A stretch of 64,000 nt of DNA from contig NZ_JANKZL010000001.1 of assembly GCF_027568395.1 (NCBI RefSeq), positions 62,001 through 126,000 on the forward strand, given 5' to 3'. Each line of letters begins with the position of its first letter. Positions within the stretch are counted from its first letter, which is position 1. The notes beneath the pieces were generated by a model that worked only from the letters and a program-made list of their open reading frames with translations, had not been told where the DNA came from and did not search any database. Below are positions 61,659 to 64,000 of this stretch, one piece after another. This stretch comes from Aminobacter sp. HY435 (GTDB taxonomy: Bacteria; Pseudomonadota; Alphaproteobacteria; Rhizobiales; Rhizobiaceae). The position numbers and the translations under genes were made by a program.

Positions 61659-61783
61659 GACACCGCTCCGCGCTCGTCCGAAACCAAATTCCAAGAAATT
61701 ACAAGGGCGCACACTAGCCCAAAGCACCGTCCGCCCGCGCCCCCTGCCGGCGGAAAACCTCGTGCAGTCCACAAGTCATTTTT

Positions 61784-61798
61784 GTTCTCATTTTGTTC
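61784..61798 (-). promoter_or_regulatory. LexA/SOS box of ssb (GTTC-N7-GTTC)
   Basis: The top strand reads GTTCTCATTTTGTTC, an exact match to the alphaproteobacterial LexA direct repeat GTTC-N7-GTTC. It lies 126 bases upstream of the ssb start and would let LexA repress ssb until DNA damage. Confidence 0.85.
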
Positions 61799-61935
61799 TA
61801 TCGTCAATTACGGCGATTTGCAAGAGGTCTTGTACTGGCGCAAACGCCCGCCCTGCCACCAAGGCGGGACTGCGCGTCCATGAGGCGACCGCGTGCCGGA
61901 GAGCCGGGGTGAGCGATGTTCGCTTTCGCTGACGT

Positions 61936-62376
61936 CTAACGCGGCCGGTCTGTGCGCGGGCCGGCGCCCTTCCGCTGGTGATAGGTAAGAGCCGAACGCA
62001 GGCAGAACGCCAGGGCAGCCTCGGGAATGGCCGCGTCCGCGGGTAAGATCACTGCCCTGTTGCCTTCGAACTCAAGCTCGCCGCCGAGATGCGAGCGGAA
62101 GGTCTCGACCAGCGTGGTGTTGCAGGTGAAGAACACGGCGCACCTGTCGGGAAAGGATCTGGTCGCGCCCAACCTCACCGTCGAGCCGCTGCCGCTCGCT
62201 TGCGTCAGGTAGGCCGGTTCGCCCCATTTGAGCGTTTCGGTCAAAGGGCCGACGCCATCGACTTCCGCCGCGACCTCGAAGATCAATCCGCGGATGTCGA
62301 GCAGACGCGTCCGTACCTGCTCGGGATGACGCGAAAGCGCGTCCAGGATCGGTCGCGGTACGAGCGGCGTTGCCAT
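61936..62376 (-). CDS. DUF1801 domain-containing protein
   Basis: A 146-residue YdhG-like protein of the DUF1801 family. ATPLVPRPILDALSRHPEQVRTRLLDIRGLIFEVAAEVDGVGPLTETLKWGEPAYLT contains the family pattern E-x-L-K-W-G-x-P, and the C-terminal half has FFTCNTTLVETFRSHLGGELEFEGNRAVILP. Function is unknown, though it resembles a small ligand-binding barrel. ATG at 62376 is 10 bases after the racemase-like stop and the two are likely cotranscribed. Confidence 0.87.
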   Translation of the reverse strand: MATPLVPRPILDALSRHPEQVRTRLLDIRGLIFEVAAEVDGVGPLTETLKWGEPAYLTQASGSGSTVRLGATRSFPDRCAVFFTCNTTLVETFRSHLGGELEFEGNRAVILPADAAIPEAALAFCLRSALTYHQRKGAGPRTDRPR

Positions 62377-62386
62377 CTCCGCGCCC

Positions 62387-63112
62387 TCAGCCTTGTTGCT
62401 CCGCGCCGACGAGCGCCAGTTCGACCGCCGCCTCGGCATGCAGTTTGACCACGTCATAGGCCGATATCGGATAGTCCTCCATGGCCAGAACCAGCGGCAG
62501 CTCAGTGCAGGCGAGCATGATCGCTTCCGCTCCGCGTGCCCGCAAGCCGTTCGCCAGGCGCAGCAGCAGCGATTTCGCCTCCGGCCTGACGATGCCGAGC
62601 GTCAGTTCATCGATGATGAGGCGATGCAACACGGTGCGGTCATCCTCTGGAGGCACGAGCAGCTCGATGCCGAATTTCCGCTGCAGCCGCTCGGCCAGGA
62701 AGCCCAGCTCCATCGTGTAGCGCGTGCCGAGCAGCCCCACCCGCTTGTGCCCGGCCGCCTGCAACACCTTGCCCGTCGGATCGGCGATATGCAGCAGCGG
62801 GATGCTGATGGCGGCGGCGACGGTGTCGGCGACGTAATGCGCAGTCACCGCCGTCAGCATGGCGAAGGCAGCACCGCCGGCCTCCAGATGCCGCGCCGCC
62901 TTGGTTATCACCTCGGCCACCCGATCCCAATCGCCCTTGGCGGCGAGATCGTTCAGTTCGTCGAAGTCGAGCGAATACATCAGCGAGCGTGCATTGTGGT
63001 GCCCGCCCAGCCTGTCATGTGCCGCCTGATTGATGAGGCGATAATAGAGCGCGCTGGATTCCCAGCTCATGCCCCCAAGCAATCCGATCAACTGCGTCTG
63101 GCGTCCCGACAC
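62387..63112 (-). CDS. Aspartate/glutamate racemase family protein
   Basis: A 241-residue protein of the Asp/Glu racemase superfamily. RQTQLIGLLGGMSWESSALYYRLINQ opens it with the G-G-M-S-W-E-S motif. IMLACTELPLVL near residue 205 keeps the second catalytic Cys. The first catalytic site, usually C-N-T-x-H, reads AVTAH, so Ala replaces the first Cys. The start is GTG; two adjacent GTGs at 63115 and 63112 are possible, and the second has GAGGGGAG at five bases. YgeA of E. coli also varies at the first cysteine. Substrate unknown. Confidence 0.88.
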   Translation of the reverse strand: MSGRQTQLIGLLGGMSWESSALYYRLINQAAHDRLGGHHNARSLMYSLDFDELNDLAAKGDWDRVAEVITKAARHLEAGGAAFAMLTAVTAHYVADTVAAAISIPLLHIADPTGKVLQAAGHKRVGLLGTRYTMELGFLAERLQRKFGIELLVPPEDDRTVLHRLIIDELTLGIVRPEAKSLLLRLANGLRARGAEAIMLACTELPLVLAMEDYPISAYDVVKLHAEAAVELALVGAEQQG

Positions 63113-63946
63113 CACCGCTCCCCTCGCCTCGTTGCACTGTTATTCTGCACGAACGGCCCGTTCCACCTGCTCCCTGTTTGGCGAAATCCAGGGTCACAAG
63201 GCAACTGGCAAAAACCATGTCTGCAAACAATGGCCAACTCGGGACCCGCCAGAAGCGAACCTGCACAACGACAACAGATGGCCCCGCCGCTCCCAGGAGC
63301 GCACGGGGCCTTGTGTCGGGTTATACCCTTGACTGCCGGGAGTGGTTTACCGGCTTGCTCTCTCGGATGCTGCGTGGCTTACAGCCAACGATCCGACCAA
63401 TGGTTTCAAATTGTCGGGGGATCAACAGGTCGGGGTTTGCGAGAGGCTTTTCACAAAGGGAAAGCCGGGCACCTGCGCCTGCTGCGGTTCCGTCCTGTTA
63501 GCGGAACCCTTTGGGACTGTCCGGTGGAGTCATGCCTAGCTCCTTCGTCAGTTGCGCCATCTGTCCGCCTGCTGCTCAACTCGCGTGTCTGCGGCGTCTC
63601 GCAGACCGACCGTAGCATGGTGAGGAGCCCTCAAGGGAGGCTCGGCCTCAGGCGACACCAGCACTTTGCATCCCTGATTCGGCCACGTCAACCACAACAT
63701 TGTTAGAGGGAAAAAATGTGATCGAAGGCCGGATTCGAGGCCTCGGAATCATCCAATGCTCCTGCCATGACGTTGTCAGGAGCGCGTTCGGCCTTTGTTC
63801 TTTCCACTTGCCCCTGCGCGCCAAAGGCGCTTAAACGCATCTGGTTGTGACGCCTCTCGATCAGGCGTCGAAAGTACCTACATGAGGGGATGGTCGGGCT
63901 AGCCCGCCACTCCAAGCAATTCCAGATTTGAGGCGGCGGCGCGGCA
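63113..63946. other. 834-base region upstream of uvrA
   Basis: No recognisable gene. A 65-codon frame from 63342 (GTG start, CACC cysteine pattern, but no ribosome site at proper distance) is the only candidate and is not convincing. The region includes a LexA box 147 bases before uvrA and probably a long leader. Confidence 0.5.
63786..63800 (+). promoter_or_regulatory. LexA/SOS box of uvrA (GTTC-N7-GTTC)
   Basis: GTTCGGCCTTTGTTC is an exact GTTC-N7-GTTC direct repeat 147 bases upstream of the uvrA start. It matches the LexA box of alphaproteobacterial uvrA genes. Confidence 0.85.
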
Positions 63947-64000
63947 ATGGCCGATCACAAGTACATTTCCATTCGCGGTGCGCGTGAGCACAATCTCAAG
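63947..64000 (+). CDS. uvrA: Excinuclease ABC subunit UvrA (5' end only)
   Basis: The last 54 bases give MADHKYISIRGAREHNLK, the conserved N-terminus of UvrA that leads into the first ATPase domain. Everything further lies outside the window. UvrA recognises DNA damage for nucleotide excision repair and works with Mfd, encoded at 31.7 kb. The ATG at 63947 follows a GGCGGCGGCGCGGCA stretch that is only a weak ribosome site. Confidence 0.9.
   Translation, partial: MADHKYISIRGAREHNLK

Noticed and set aside
63703-63915. 70-codon minus-strand frame before uvrA
   Set aside because: It covers the LexA box and shows no family features, so it is most likely non-coding promoter DNA.

Overview
The window is a high-GC (low-60s percent by eye) alphaproteobacterial chromosome segment, most like the order Hyphomicrobiales/Rhizobiales and probably a Mesorhizobium/Aminobacter-type Phyllobacteriaceae. 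The evidence is a phosphatidylcholine synthase of the rhizobial Pcs type, BA14K and IalB family secreted proteins, GyrA with Ala at the position of E. coli Ser83, the mfd-sdhE pair, LexA boxes of the alphaproteobacterial GTTC-N7-GTTC form, and an intact Anbu operon gene set. No plasmid, phage or virulence region is visible, and only one tRNA (Lys-TTT) was found.

Region 1 (1-18.1 kb) is a transport and catabolic cluster. A leucine-type (LIV) ABC transporter is split between its two ends: the substrate-binding protein at 1-901 and the permease/ATPase genes at 13.5-16.9 kb. Between them lie an acyl-CoA ligase resembling FadD3, two short-chain dehydrogenases, a thiolase, a pair of acyl-CoA dehydrogenases, a crotonase-fold protein lacking both classical catalytic glutamates, a hexapeptide-repeat (PaaY/gamma-carbonic anhydrase-like) protein, an aldo-keto reductase, a GMC oxidoreductase and a hotdog thioesterase. 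The set looks built to import and CoA-activate a bulky, probably alicyclic or terpenoid/steroid-like carboxylate and degrade it by beta-oxidation-like steps; the substrate cannot be told from sequence. Five copies of a palindrome with core GTCC-N4-GGAC sit in the promoter regions of this cluster and of the adjacent sugar isomerase-like gene (958, 2398, 10223, 17007, 18038). I read them as the operator of one cluster-specific regulator. No complete regulator gene is in view, only a truncated LuxR-type fragment at 1071-1505.

Region 2 (18.1-31.4 kb) holds a BMP-type (nucleoside-like) ABC transporter, a quinone oxidoreductase, phosphatidylcholine synthase, a UbiH-type flavin monooxygenase, an AEC transporter, HspQ, an IalB protein, a YejA-type peptide-binding protein and a FrnE/DsbA oxidoreductase. 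It ends at a pair of inverted 31-bp REP-like palindromes.

Region 3 (31.7-43.6 kb) is housekeeping: mfd, sdhE, recG (overlapping a DUF502 gene tail to tail), glmS, glmU, ccdA and tRNA-Lys. A short AT-richer, unrecognised gene follows the tRNA.

Region 4 (44.4-50.7 kb) has a BA14K protein, a DeoR regulator and the Anbu proteasome-like operon (ATP-grasp, alpha-E, transglutaminase, Anbu). That operon is interrupted by a small element flanked by inverted GCGAATA-type repeats, which encodes a four-helix-bundle (23S rRNA intervening-sequence type) protein inactivated by one amber codon.

Region 5 (50.8-64 kb) contains tgt, queA, a DMT transporter, two cyclophilins (one cytoplasmic, one exported), coaD, gyrA, a MarC protein, an OsmC protein, ssb, a DUF1801 protein, an Asp/Glu racemase-like protein and the first 18 codons of uvrA. 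ssb and uvrA each have their own SOS box.
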